Shown here: one piece after another, positions 16,127-24,668 of the stretch | Layout: each line of letters begins with the position of its first letter | Numbering within the stretch: the stretch's first letter is position 1 | From: Mesobacillus campisalis | GTDB lineage: Bacteria > Bacillota > Bacilli > Bacillales > Cytobacillaceae | NCBI RefSeq assembly: GCF_000986785.1 | Contig: NZ_LAYY01000001.1 | Span: 421,274 to 485,273 of the forward strand | Direction: 5' to 3' | DNA length: 64,000 bases | Notes under the pieces: model-generated | The model's database searches: none | What the model saw: the letters and a program-made list of their open reading frames with translations, nothing else | What the model was told of the DNA's origin: nothing | Made by a program: the position numbers and the translations under genes

Positions 16127-18481
16127 TTGTTTTTAAAAATTGTAAAGAATGATTTTTACAGAAAAAAAATCACAACTGTGACAGTATTTGTGTTTATAAC
16201 CATGGCGGTTCTATTGGGAGCTAGTGCAACAAATATCGTTGCAAATCTGATTCAGTCGATGTCGGAACTGCAGGAACGTGCAGTACCAGCTGACATTACG
16301 GTGATGCATGCCGGAGAGTATGACCAGGCAGAAATCGACCAATTCGCAGAAAAATACCGTGACCATATAGTGATGCAGGAGACGATGGATCTTCAGAATA
16401 TTGATGGAAGCAATATTCATTTTGGCCAAAATCAAACGATGGCAGGAACTATACAGGATATTTCATTTGTTGTCCAGAATAAGAAATTTGATTTTATATT
16501 GGATTTGGATAATGAAAAGCTGGAAGTAAAGGAAGGAAAAGTGGCTGTTCCCATCTATTTCATGGAACAATATGACTTGAAAATAGGTGAGACGATTACG
16601 GTGAAAAGCGGCGGGTATGAGAAAGAGTTTGTCATTTCAGATTATGCAAGAGATTTTGAGATGAACTCTTCCCTTACTTCTTCGAAACGGTTTGTTATTA
16701 ATCAGAATGACTATGATGAAATGCTTGAAATGCAGGCTGGGGAACTGGAATATCTGATTGAATTCAAGCTGAATGAAAACGGGGATTCTCAGGCTGTCCA
16801 GGCTGCATATATTAAAGCAGGTCTTCCAGCAAACGGTCCTATAGTCGGAGGAACGATATTTCTTTTGTTTAATGCGATGTCAGATGCAACTGTGGTAATG
16901 GTTATTATACTTATCAGTATTTTGCTGATTATTATAGCATCGCTCTGTATCAGACTTACGTTTCTGGCAACGATTGATGAAGATTTAAGAGAAATCGGTG
17001 TTATGAAAGCAATAGGTATATCCAAAAAGGATATAAAGAATGTATATCTTAACAAATACAGAGTCATGTCAGTGGCAGCCGGTATAATAGGCTATCTGCT
17101 TTCCTTTGTATTGGTAAATCTGTTTAACGGTAATATGAGACTTTACATATCTTCGGAATTATCAGGAAACTTAAAATATCTCCTATCGTTTATAGCTCCA
17201 TTATTTGTCTATTTCATGATTGTGATGTACAGCAAGAAAATACTGAAAAGAATCGATAAGATTTCTGCGGTGGAAGCATTACGTTCAGACATCATGGAGC
17301 ATGGAAAGAACAGAAAATACAGTTTTCCACTGCTTAAGAACAAATTCTTCAGCATCAATATTTACATGGGACTTAGGGATGTATGGAAGCGTTTCAAATT
17401 ATACAGGTTGCTATTTTTTATTTTTGCCGTATGTACGTTTATTGTCATACTTCCCTTAAATATGTATAACACTGTGAATTCAGCAGGATTTTCTACATAC
17501 ATGGGAATAGGAAAATCTGATATGAGAATCGATCTTCGAAGGACAGATTCGATTACAGAAGATAATAAAAAGCTACAGGAAGAGCTGAAGAATGATTCGG
17601 ATATTGAAAAGTATGCGGCCTATATCACATCTTCCTACCAGGTCAAAAACGCGGATGGTTCCTGGGACTATATTAATATTGAAATCGGAGATTTTTCCGT
17701 ATTTCCATTAAAATACCTGGAAGGCAGAGCACCGGAGGGTGAAGGAGAAATCTCACTTTCCTTTGCCAATGCGGCAAAACACGGATTAAACAAAAAAGTA
17801 GGAGATGAAGTAACCGTCAGGGTTGGCGGGGAAGAACAAATCTTATCCGTTACTGGTATTTATCAGGATATTACAAACGGGGGTAAAACAGCAAAAGCGC
17901 ATACGAGTCTTGGGGTAAATGAAGAGGCCGTTCTTTGGTATATTGTGAGCATGGATCTAGCTCCGGGCGTTAATATTCGTGAGAAAATGGACTACTACCA
18001 GAATGCTTACGATTCTGCGCAGGTAAATGATATCAAAGAATATACTGGGCAGACTCTTGGAAATATCATTAATCAGATGAGCCTGATTGTTATAGGTGGA
18101 ATCGCAATAGCAGTAATCATTGCTGTATTGATAACGGCATTATTCCTTAAGATGTTATTATCAAAGGATATGCCTCGGATTGCCATTATGCGAAGTATGG
18201 GATTAACTTCTAAAAATATTAAACACCAATATATGGCAGGAACTTTGCTGGTACTGATATTGGGAATCATATTCGGAGTGTTGGCTACAAATTATTTAGG
18301 GGAGTTCCTGGTAAGTATAGCAATGTCCACTATGGGAGCTGCAAAAATTGAGTTGGTTAATATTGCATGGCAGACTTGGCTGCTCTGTCCGTTAGCACTG
18401 ATTGTGGTCGTTGGATATACGATATCTGTGTGCTGCAAGGTAACAGAAGATGATGATTTATCTGTAACTTTTAGAAGTTAG
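16127..18481 (+). CDS. FtsX-type ABC transporter permease (MacB/BceB-like)
   Basis: 784 residues from the TTG at 16,127, eight bases after AAAGGAGGGG; the upstream ATG would encode the ribosome site as MQKGGE. There is one N-terminal membrane segment (~residues 13-32), a large extracellular domain (~45-240), three segments to ~390 with the FtsX motif EIGVMKAIGISKKDIK, a second half starting at ~425 with its own extracellular domain, and three final segments with RIAIMRSMGLTSKNIK. This two-FtsX arrangement is typical of peptide/lipoprotein-handling exporters of Gram-positive bacteria. It pairs with the downstream ATPase. No histidine kinase or response regulator is adjacent, unlike Bce modules. 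AGA and ATA codon richness suggests a foreign origin. Confidence 0.87.
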   Translation: MFLKIVKNDFYRKKITTVTVFVFITMAVLLGASATNIVANLIQSMSELQERAVPADITVMHAGEYDQAEIDQFAEKYRDHIVMQETMDLQNIDGSNIHFGQNQTMAGTIQDISFVVQNKKFDFILDLDNEKLEVKEGKVAVPIYFMEQYDLKIGETITVKSGGYEKEFVISDYARDFEMNSSLTSSKRFVINQNDYDEMLEMQAGELEYLIEFKLNENGDSQAVQAAYIKAGLPANGPIVGGTIFLLFNAMSDATVVMVIILISILLIIIASLCIRLTFLATIDEDLREIGVMKAIGISKKDIKNVYLNKYRVMSVAAGIIGYLLSFVLVNLFNGNMRLYISSELSGNLKYLLSFIAPLFVYFMIVMYSKKILKRIDKISAVEALRSDIMEHGKNRKYSFPLLKNKFFSINIYMGLRDVWKRFKLYRLLFFIFAVCTFIVILPLNMYNTVNSAGFSTYMGIGKSDMRIDLRRTDSITEDNKKLQEELKNDSDIEKYAAYITSSYQVKNADGSWDYINIEIGDFSVFPLKYLEGRAPEGEGEISLSFANAAKHGLNKKVGDEVTVRVGGEEQILSVTGIYQDITNGGKTAKAHTSLGVNEEAVLWYIVSMDLAPGVNIREKMDYYQNAYDSAQVNDIKEYTGQTLGNIINQMSLIVIGGIAIAVIIAVLITALFLKMLLSKDMPRIAIMRSMGLTSKNIKHQYMAGTLLVLILGIIFGVLATNYLGEFLVSIAMSTMGAAKIELVNIAWQTWLLCPLALIVVVGYTISVCCKVTEDDDLSVTFRS

Positions 18482-18631
18482 AACGGCTTAAAAAGCTCCG
18501 GGCAGTAGGCGTACCTGCGAAGGTGGAAGAAGTTCCCCTGCGTGAAGCACCGATGTAGATAAGAATGCAGATTTCTGAAATTTCATGGTGCCTCTGTGGA
18601 TTTAGACTTTGATTGAATTGGAGAAATATAC
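18482..18631 (+). other. permease-ATPase gap with a short open segment
   Basis: The gap between the permease stop and the ATPase start keeps a 25-codon open segment directly behind the permease stop (ERLKKLRAVGVPAKVEEVPL then REAPM and a stop) that reads like a coding remnant. I cannot assign it. No terminator is visible, so the two ABC genes are probably co-transcribed. Confidence 0.4.
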
Positions 18632-19399
18632 ATGACCAATATAATAGAAGCTTTAAGTGTGAACAAAAAAGTAAAATTAGGAAAAGATAATGAGCTTCAT
18701 ATTTTAAAGAATATAAACTTGGAGATAGAAGAAGGTGAATTTGTATCGGTCATGGGGCCATCCGGAAGTGGGAAATCAACACTGCTATATAATGTTAGTG
18801 GCATGGATAGAATTACTTCTGGCAGTGTGAAATTTAAAGGCCGTGAAATCGGCGGACTAAAAGAAGAAGAACTGGCAAAGATCCGGCTGAAAAACATGGG
18901 ATTTATCTTTCAGGATATTAATCTATTAAAGAATCTTTCATTGATTGACAATGTGATGTTTCCTGCTCTTGTTTCAAAAGATGCGGATAAAAAAGCGGTA
19001 CATCAAAAAGCAAAAAAACTATTGGAAATGACAGGAATTGAAATGCTTGCAGATCACAATATCACTCAGGCTTCTGGTGGACAGCTACAAAGAGTCGGCA
19101 TCTGCAGAGCATTGATAAATAATCCGGATATCATATTTGGAGATGAACCGACCGGAGCATTAGATTCCAAATCGACAAAAGAGATTATGTCAATCCTAGC
19201 AGAGATTAATAAAAAAGGGACAACCGTAATGATTGTTACGCATGATGTAAAGGTGGCAGCAAAAACCGAAAGAGTATTGTATATGGTAGATGGAAATATT
19301 GTGGCACAGAAGAAAATGCGTAAATACAATGGGCATCCTGACGATATTAAAGAAAAAGAAGAAAGCATCATGAAATGGTTAGCGGAAAATGGATTCTAA
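18632..19399 (+). CDS. ABC transporter ATP-binding protein (MacB/LolD type)
   Basis: 255 residues. Walker A GPSGSGKST, Q-loop FQDINLLKNLSLIDNVMFP (the LNLLxxLTxxENV pattern of MacB-type ATPases), signature ASGGQLQRVGICRALINNP and Walker B IIFGDEPTGALDS. The signature LSGGQ is changed to ASGGQ, common in this subfamily. The extra C-terminal 30 residues are charged (KMRKYNGHPDDIKEKEESIM). It partners the permease encoded 150 bp upstream. Substrate unknown; antimicrobial peptide resistance or lipoprotein export are the usual roles. Confidence 0.9.
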   Translation: MTNIIEALSVNKKVKLGKDNELHILKNINLEIEEGEFVSVMGPSGSGKSTLLYNVSGMDRITSGSVKFKGREIGGLKEEELAKIRLKNMGFIFQDINLLKNLSLIDNVMFPALVSKDADKKAVHQKAKKLLEMTGIEMLADHNITQASGGQLQRVGICRALINNPDIIFGDEPTGALDSKSTKEIMSILAEINKKGTTVMIVTHDVKVAAKTERVLYMVDGNIVAQKKMRKYNGHPDDIKEKEESIMKWLAENGF

Positions 19400-19561
19400 T
19401 TATTCATGTTTTATCAATGCTTCAGGCTTTTGCTAATTTTACTGGGTTTCTCATGTTCAGTCTTTTTTGGATCGCGACGATAGCTTTTACATTTGCAGAA
19501 GCTTTTATCTTGCCGCTGTTGGCAGCCGACGCACCGAAGTTTGTAGAGGGATACCTTGTAG
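19400..19561 (+). pseudogene. relic of an integral membrane protein gene
   Basis: An open frame starting inside the ATPase gene and continuing past its stop encodes hydrophobic sequence in two stretches (LSMLQAFANFTGFLMFSLFW and ATIAFTFAEAFILPLLA, then ADAPKFVEGYL). It ends abruptly where the GGGGACGGTTCT repeat begins. It resembles the N-terminal region of small DUF4386-like membrane proteins, but I am not certain of the family. It has no start of its own with a ribosome site and is truncated. Confidence 0.5.
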
Positions 19562-19563
19562 AG

Positions 19564-19692
19564 CACGGGGACGGTTCTTCTGCCTCACTATCAGTTGGTA
19601 GCAATCATCAGCCCTTTTAAAAAGGAGATAACCCACTCAAAAAGCCTAATCCAACAGCGGATGAGGCTTAAAACGAAGAGAACCGTCCCCCT
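19564..19692. repeat. GGGGACGGTTCT element, copy B
   Basis: Well-preserved copy: left end GCACGGGGACGGTTCTTCTG, an internal hairpin from AAGCCTAATCC...GGATGAGGCTT, and right end AGAGAACCGTCCCCCTG. The termini are inverted repeats of each other. It ends ten bases before the duplicated ykoC homology begins. Confidence 0.82.
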
Positions 19693-19704
19693 GATTACCC
19701 CTGA

Positions 19705-20484
19705 TTAAAACTGTTTTCCAAAAATATTCAAAAACCCGAGCTGGTAAGACAAAAACACACTTACGAAAAACATGGCAACAAAGATACTCACAAACACCCA
19801 ATCACGTGTTTGGATGGTCATTTCATGATAATGAGTCCGGTCGGTTTCTCCGGTAAATCCTTTTGATTCCATCGCAAGCGCTACCCGCTCCGCTTTACGG
19901 ATCGCATTGGCTAAAAGCGGAATGGCATAGCGGCGAAACTGATGCACACGCTCTTTAACTCCTCTTGCCCTCCCTCCCCCTCGAATGCGATGGGCTTGCC
20001 TTAGCACTTGAAGCTCATAACGGAAGGTCGGCAAAAACCGATAACCCGCTAAAATCCCGAATGTCAGCTTTGGCGGCAGCTTGCATTGCTGCATCAAACT
20101 TAACATGAATTTTGTTGAGTCGGTCGTTAAGATGAACAGTTGAGATAACGCTGCGAAAGAAAGAGATCGCAAACCTAACGAAATTCCGGCCTGAAAGCTT
20201 TCCGAAGTGACTTGAAATGACCAAAGGGAAAATAACACGTCCCCGCCTGAAAAAGCTCCGCCAGGATGGAGCATCGTCATCCAGGCAAAGCTTGCTGCCA
20301 ATAAAAGAAAAGGCGAAACAATGATGATCCAGCGCTTGAAAGCCACTTCGCCCGTGAAAAACGTCACTGCCACCGGAACTACCAAGTAGATCAATGGTGT
20401 CAGCGGATCAAATGTGAACGCCAGGAGCAGGGCCGGAATCAATACAGCAAAAGCCTTCACCGTCGGATTAATGGATGTTAGCAT
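19705..20484 (-). CDS. energy-coupling factor transporter transmembrane protein, YkoC paralogue
   Basis: 259 residues and almost identical to ykoC at 31,966-32,745 (differences include Pro/Thr and Val/Phe changes around residues 30-36). EcfT hallmarks are the two coupling-helix motifs with Ala-Arg-Gly/AIRRxER-like sequences: [20 protein letters not shown] and [18 protein letters not shown]. The start at 20,484 matches the intact copy. Its upstream partner ykoD is truncated and frameshifted here, and no riboswitch, ykoE or ykoF is present. The frame is intact but expression and function are doubtful. It may be a recent duplication. Confidence 0.75.
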   Translation of the reverse strand: MLTSINPTVKAFAVLIPALLLAFTFDPLTPLIYLVVPVAVTFFTGEVAFKRWIIIVSPFLLLAASFAWMTMLHPGGAFSGGDVLFSLWSFQVTSESFQAGISLGLRSLSFAALSQLFILTTDSTKFMLSLMQQCKLPPKLTFGILAGYRFLPTFRYELQVLRQAHRIRGGGRARGVKERVHQFRRYAIPLLANAIRKAERVALAMESKGFTGETDRTHYHEMTIQTRDWVFVSIFVAMFFVSVFLSYQLGFLNIFGKQF

Positions 20485-20845
20485 GCGCCACCACAACTCC
20501 CTGTTTTTTCTCGACTGGATGGAGATTTTGAAGCAACTGGTGAATTCTAACCCGGAAAGGGAGCCTGAGTTTCGCCTCTTGGAGAATGTCCGGTCTTCCC
20601 CATAATTCATCCGGTTTTCCGCTGAGCCCACTTCCCCTCCGTTTACGACATACACTTTTTCACAATAACTGTCGACCAGATCCATGTCGTGGGTAACGAA
20701 TACGATCGCCGTCCCTTGCTTTTGCAATGCTTGAATCATCTGCATCAATTCTTTCGTTGTTTGCGCATCCTGGCCAAAGGTCGGTTCGTCGAACAGCAAT
20801 ACACTTGGCGTGTCCTCCAGCATCGTTGCCACGCTTAGACGCCGC
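20485..20845 (-). pseudogene. truncated duplicate of the 3' end of ykoD
   Basis: The segment matches the last ~120 codons of ykoD ([19 protein letters not shown], then [21 protein letters not shown]). After that a frameshift replaces the normal ending with an unrelated frame that fuses into ykoC. Homology stops at ~20,845, within the LSGGQKRRLSV region, so Walker A and the whole first ATPase half are absent. Confidence 0.85.
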
Positions 20846-21535
20846 TTTCATCGGTGGTGCCTGTCCACTACCCGAATGTAACAAAAAAAGATGAAACCAT
20901 GGCGATTTCACCTTTACTCCTCATTTCTCGAAAAAAAATAAACACTTACATTTACAAACACTTCCTTGCAGCCAATTTCTTTTGCAAGGTCACGGGCCGC
21001 TGGACTTAAACCTGCTGCATAAAACCCCGTTTCATCTTACATAAAACACATACTGCTCATCAAAACAAAAGCTATAAAAACACCAATGATTTCCCTATTA
21101 CCGTTACATGCCCCTGATCTGCCCACAAGATATTCACCGTGCTGCCAGCCCTTCTCCAAGATTACCGACAGTGTTTCCCCGTCTTCACATGGGCCATTTC
21201 CATCCTGCCTATAGGCTATTCAACAAACTCATTAAAGTTGCAGACACCGACATTCCCTCATCTCATTAATGAGAATATGCATGCGTCTAGGTATCCTTTT
21301 GTGCAATTCCTTGTTCTTGGTTGAGATGTGAAACATTCCTGTGAAACAAGAAAAAACGGGGAGTTACAGGCACGTTACCCGAACGTGTTTTTTTTTGAGT
21401 ACAAAAACTTAATTCGCTTATATATTAACAGTCCGATTCGAACTGAATTGGACTGCATCATTTTGTTGGTATCAAGGTTTTTCTGTTCATTTAAGGGTGA
21501 TTTATTACCCTTTTTCGACCCCTTTTAGACGATGA
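20846..21535. other. gene-free stretch with decayed sequence and an orphan terminator
   Basis: No convincing gene. A minus-strand open piece at ~20,940-21,045 reads DETGFYAAGLSPAARDLAKE and looks like a coding relic I cannot name. A strong orphan terminator (CACGTTACCCGAACGTG followed by nine T) lies at 21,371-21,396 on the plus strand, and a further stem CAGTCC...GGACTG at 21,429-21,455. These suggest a gene was lost here. Confidence 0.45.
21371..21396 (+). terminator. orphan intrinsic terminator
   Basis: Perfect CACGTT/AACGTG stem with a 5-base loop and a nine-T tail. No intact gene precedes it. Confidence 0.75.
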
Positions 21536-21678
21536 CAGAAGTTATTGTCAGTGTGCTGATTCGAATGCTAATTGCTATTCGGATTGGTTTGTTAAAAATG
21601 GTAAGTAGGTTTTTGGATATTTACTTTAAAATGATATGGAGGCTTATTCAACTAACGGAGCAGAATAGTTGAGGGAGC
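21536..21678. repeat. dispersed ~140-bp repeat, copy 2
   Basis: Homologue of 15,834-15,970. It ends with a short inverted repeat around TTATTCAACTAACGGAGCAG...TAGTTGA just upstream of the DUF4304 gene. Confidence 0.7.
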
Positions 21679-21715
21679 TACTAGAGCAAAATAGAACTTA
21701 TAAAGGATGAGTGTA

Positions 21716-22171
21716 ATGGCTTCTGAACGAGATGAAATGATAAAGGCACTTAAAATGATTCTTATTCCATTATTAAGAGAAAAGGGATTTAAAGGTTCTT
21801 TCCCGCATTTTCGACGCAAATTAACAAACCGAATAGACCTTATCTCTTTCTTCTTTGATAGATATGGGGGTGGATTTACTGTTGAAATAGGTGCATCACC
21901 ATCCAATGGCTTTACCATTAAAGGGGGACCTCATATTCCTCCGAATAAGGTAAACACTACTCACCATGTCCCACAAACATGGCTTGAACCATTCGAAGGA
22001 CATGACTCATTTAGATATGATGAAGAGCCTGTTCCAGACGATATTTATGAAAAATTAGCATATGAGGTTGTCTCCCTTCTCCCTAAGGCTGAGGAATGGT
22101 GGAATTCGGATAAAATAGCTCGTATTATTGAGAAAAAGACCAAACAACAAGGTTACATAAATTTTGATTGA
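21716..22171 (+). CDS. DUF4304 domain-containing protein
   Basis: 151 residues from the ATG at 21,716, nine bases after AAAGGA; an ATG at 21,707 lies on top of that ribosome site. The domain reads LIPLLREKGFKGSFPHFRRK at the start, DLISFFFDRYGGGFTVEIG in the middle and AEEWWNSDKIARIIEK at the end, a pattern I associate with DUF4304. Function is unknown; members are often near polymorphic toxin or immunity genes. Here it stands alone between repeat DNA and a terminator. Confidence 0.75.
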   Translation: MASERDEMIKALKMILIPLLREKGFKGSFPHFRRKLTNRIDLISFFFDRYGGGFTVEIGASPSNGFTIKGGPHIPPNKVNTTHHVPQTWLEPFEGHDSFRYDEEPVPDDIYEKLAYEVVSLLPKAEEWWNSDKIARIIEKKTKQQGYINFD

Positions 22172-22197
22172 ATATATGTATCATTATTAAGGTAACG

Positions 22198-22233
22198 GGT
22201 GCTTTGTTCCTAGAAGGATTAAGGCACCTTTTT
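22198..22233 (+). terminator. terminator-like hairpin of the GGGTGC family
   Basis: GGTGCTTTGTTCCTAGAAGG folds back on ATTAAGGCACC and is followed by TTTTTG. The same sequence family recurs at 24,589-24,625. Confidence 0.6.
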
Positions 22234-22419
22234 GTTGAATTCCATATAATATTGGTAAAAACCCACCATCTGTATATATTTTCCACAGTTTTGATACTAA
22301 CCCCCAAATGAAGTTCTCTATTAAGAGGAGGATTTACCTAGGTTATTGAAATAAAGGATTATTGAGCTAACGGGGCAGGTTAACTCAATAAGACTTAGTT
22401 TATTCAAGGTTTGATAATA

Positions 22420-22459
22420 CAAAAAAGACATTCCTGAAAAGAAGAATGTCTTTTTTGTA
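22420..22459 (-). terminator. intrinsic terminator of the Rrf2 gene
   Basis: ACAAAAAAGACATTC pairs perfectly with GAATGTCTTTTTTGT. It lies 10 bp beyond the stop of the Rrf2 gene and is bidirectional. Confidence 0.85.
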
Positions 22460-22469
22460 TTACCTACAT

Positions 22470-22904
22470 TTAACGTTTAATTTCTTTTTCAATAACATCC
22501 TTTACTACATCTTCAATGGTTACATTTTCGAGAACCTTCTCCATTGCATTCTGAGCGCTGAAAAAGAGTGGTTCAATTGTATTTTGAATATTCCTTCCGA
22601 CTGTACAATCAGGATTTGGATTTTCGTGAATGCTAAATAGTTCGTTGTCCTTGACAACATTAACGGCTTTATAAACATCAAGCAATGTAATATCCGATAG
22701 ATCCTTTGCGAGTTCTGCTCCTGCAATACCAGGTTGTACTTTTATTAATCCTGCTTTTTTTAGCATCCCCATAATTTTTCTGATCACGGCTGGGTTCGTG
22801 TTAACACTTCCTGCTAAATATTCAGATGAACTTACTCCATCTTTATTTATTTCGATTAGAGTTAATATATGAATTCCTACGGAAAATCTGCTGCTGATAG
22901 ACAT
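22470..22904 (-). CDS. ywnA: Rrf2-family transcriptional regulator, YwnA-like
   Basis: 144 residues. A winged helix covers residues ~1-75 (SSEYLAGSVNTNPAVIRKIMGMLKKAGLI). A single Cys lies in NPNPDCTVGRNIQ, too few for an Fe-S cluster of the IscR/NsrR kind, as in the YwnA group. It is divergent from an NAD(P)-binding oxidoreductase and a DsbA-like gene, the arrangement of ywnA/ywnB in Bacillus. Two 19-bp palindromes in the intergenic region are probable operators. Thiol or electrophile sensing through the single Cys is an inference. Confidence 0.85.
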   Translation of the reverse strand: MSISSRFSVGIHILTLIEINKDGVSSSEYLAGSVNTNPAVIRKIMGMLKKAGLIKVQPGIAGAELAKDLSDITLLDVYKAVNVVKDNELFSIHENPNPDCTVGRNIQNTIEPLFFSAQNAMEKVLENVTIEDVVKDVIEKEIKR

Positions 22905-22952
22905 CTTCAGTCACCTTCCCTTACTTTTTTACGAGAAAATAAATTAATATCA

Positions 22953-22971
22953 TGTAATTCATTCGATTACA
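22953..22971. promoter_or_regulatory. Rrf2 operator, site 1 (regulator side)
   Basis: TGTAATTCATTCGATTACA. Its reverse complement is TGTAATCGAATGAATTACA, identical to site 2 except at one central base. It lies about 50 bp upstream of the Rrf2 start codon, suggesting autoregulation. Confidence 0.75.
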
Positions 22972-23024
22972 AGTCTATTATAACTTAAAAAGTTAATCAT
23001 AATAAAAAATGATTTATTATGTTG

Positions 23025-23053
23025 TTGACATTCAATTAATATGTAACTACAAT
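23025..23053 (+). promoter_or_regulatory. sigma-A promoter of the ywnB-type gene
   Basis: TTGACA at 23,025-23,030 and TACAAT at 23,048-23,053 with a 17-bp spacer. Transcription would start near 23,060, immediately before operator site 2. Confidence 0.85.
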
Positions 23054-23060
23054 GATTACA

Positions 23061-23079
23061 TGTAATCGAATTAATTACA
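23061..23079. promoter_or_regulatory. Rrf2 operator, site 2 (oxidoreductase side)
   Basis: TGTAATCGAATTAATTACA, a near-perfect palindrome overlapping the predicted transcription start, so a bound repressor would block initiation or escape. Confidence 0.8.
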
Positions 23080-23110
23080 ACTTAATTTCTCAATACAGGA
23101 GGGCTATAAA

Positions 23111-23749
23111 GTGAAAATTGGAATTATTGGTGCAAGTGGGAAAGTAGGCAGCCTTATTTTGAAGGAAGCAGTTAGTCGGGGACATCAAGTTACGGCTATC
23201 GTAAGGGATAAATCAAAACTTAAAGACACAAATGTTGCGGTCCTCGAAAAAAATATATTAGATCTTACACAAGATGATGTTAAGCAGTTTGAAGTAGTCG
23301 TAAATGCTTTCGGTGCTCCACTTGGTGAAGAGCAAGCACATGTGGATGCTGGACATGCTCTCATTGAGGCAGTTAAAGGAACGGATACAAGGATCATCGT
23401 TGTTGGAGGAGCTGGAAGCCTTTATGTCGATGAAAATAAAACGGTTCGGTTAATTGATACACCTGAATTTCCAGATTTCGTGAAACCAACTGCAAAAGGC
23501 CAAGGGCGAAATTTACAAGAATTACAGACAACAACTGATATTACATGGACATTTCTCAGTCCTTCTGCCGTTTTTGATGCGGAAGGAAAAAGAACTGGAT
23601 CTTATAAGTCAGGAAAAGATCATCTTCTTGTAAATTCAAAAGGTGAAAGCTATATCAGTTATGCGGATTACGCCATTGCAGTTTTAGATGAAATTGAAAA
23701 TCCACAGCATATAAACGAACGTTTTACTGTCGTTGGTGAAGCAGAGTAA
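23111..23749 (+). CDS. ywnB: NAD(P)-binding oxidoreductase, YwnB-like
   Basis: 212 residues from a GTG preceded by AGGAGG. The N-terminus MKIGIIGASGKVGSLILKEA is the GxxGxxG nucleotide-binding motif of atypical short-chain dehydrogenase/NmrA-like proteins. IIVVGGAGSLYVDE and TWTFLSPSAVFDAEGKRTG follow, as in YwnB. It is the first gene downstream of the Rrf2-controlled promoter and is followed after ~60 bp by the DsbA-like gene. Substrate unknown; a redox or electrophile detoxification role fits the regulator. Confidence 0.87.
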   Translation: MKIGIIGASGKVGSLILKEAVSRGHQVTAIVRDKSKLKDTNVAVLEKNILDLTQDDVKQFEVVVNAFGAPLGEEQAHVDAGHALIEAVKGTDTRIIVVGGAGSLYVDENKTVRLIDTPEFPDFVKPTAKGQGRNLQELQTTTDITWTFLSPSAVFDAEGKRTGSYKSGKDHLLVNSKGESYISYADYAIAVLDEIENPQHINERFTVVGEAE

Positions 23750-23809
23750 GTAGTAACGGCATCAAAGAAGGTTTTTTGTAATCGAATAATCTTGAAGGAG
23801 ATTTTTATT

Positions 23810-24439
23810 ATGAATCAAAGGGAGCTTACTCTCATCTATGTGTGGGATGCATACTGTGGCTGGTGTTACGGGTTCTCGAAGAGCCTTCAAGCCTTTCATG
23901 AGAATCATCCTGAATTACCCCTGACAGTTTTGTCTGGAGGTCTATTTGTAGGTAATAAAAAGCTTCCAATAGCCTCTTTCTCGCACATTCCAGAAGCAAA
24001 TAAAAGAATCAGCCAGCTAACTGGTGCAGAGTTTGGCACCCCTTACCAAACATTGTTGGAAGAAGGTACTTTTGTTATGGACTCCGAGGCGGCGGCTAAA
24101 GGCTTGTCTGCATTGCGTTTCTTCGCACCAGAACGTGCCTACTATTTGTCCTCGTCTATACAACGTGCGTTTTATTACGAAGGTAAGAGTCTCAGTGACC
24201 CAGCAACTTACCGAGAAATTGCTATTGCTAATAATCTTGATCCAGAGGCAGTTCTGGCACGGTTCGAGGACGTGGCCTCCACCAAAGATGCCCACGCAGA
24301 CTTTGCAAAGGTTCAGCAGCTTGGTGTCCAAAGCTACCCTACATTGCTTTTGCAAAAAGGTGACGAATTTATCGGGCTTGGTGGAGGTGTTATGACCGCC
24401 GAGAAGATTGAGACTCGTCTTGAAAGTGTCATTTCATAA
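23810..24439 (+). CDS. DsbA-family (FrnE-like) thioredoxin-fold protein
   Basis: 209 residues from the ATG at 23,810 behind AAGGAGA; no signal peptide, so cytoplasmic. The active-site CxxC is in WDAYCGWCYGFSK near residue 17, followed by the helical insertion typical of DsbA/FrnE proteins. The cis-Pro loop is GVQSYPTLLL near residue 170. Probable disulfide/thiol oxidoreductase. It is likely co-transcribed with the ywnB-like gene and terminated at 24,474-24,508. Confidence 0.85.
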   Translation: MNQRELTLIYVWDAYCGWCYGFSKSLQAFHENHPELPLTVLSGGLFVGNKKLPIASFSHIPEANKRISQLTGAEFGTPYQTLLEEGTFVMDSEAAAKGLSALRFFAPERAYYLSSSIQRAFYYEGKSLSDPATYREIAIANNLDPEAVLARFEDVASTKDAHADFAKVQQLGVQSYPTLLLQKGDEFIGLGGGVMTAEKIETRLESVIS

Positions 24440-24473
24440 CTATTTCTTGAACAGTATAATTGAACTTAACCAT

Positions 24474-24508
24474 AAACCGACCTTATTCCATTAGAAAGGT
24501 CGGTTTTT
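24474..24508 (+). terminator. intrinsic terminator of the ywnB/DsbA operon
   Basis: AACCGACCTT pairs with AAGGTCGGTT, followed by TTTTT. Confidence 0.85.
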
Positions 24509-24588
24509 CAATATAAGAATTATGCAATGCCAATTAAAATCAATAAGTCGATTATAAGGGAATGTGAAGTATTGTACTTAAACTAAAA

Positions 24589-24668
24589 GGTGCGTTGGTC
24601 CAGGAAGGATTAGCCGCCCTTTTTGTTGAATACCTTATTGAACAAACGGGGCAGTTTAGTTGAATAAA
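24589..24668. repeat. GGGTGC hairpin plus TTATTGAAC...GGGGCAG palindrome
   Basis: A GGTGCG...CCGCCCTTTTT hairpin (24,589-24,625) is followed by TTATTGAACAAACGGGGCAG then TTTAGTTGAATAA, an imperfect inverted repeat. Related palindromes lie at ~15,947-15,970, 21,650-21,678 and 22,357-22,390, and ACTAACGGGTGC-like cores at 25,830 and 26,927. This looks like a small dispersed intergenic repeat family. Confidence 0.6.
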
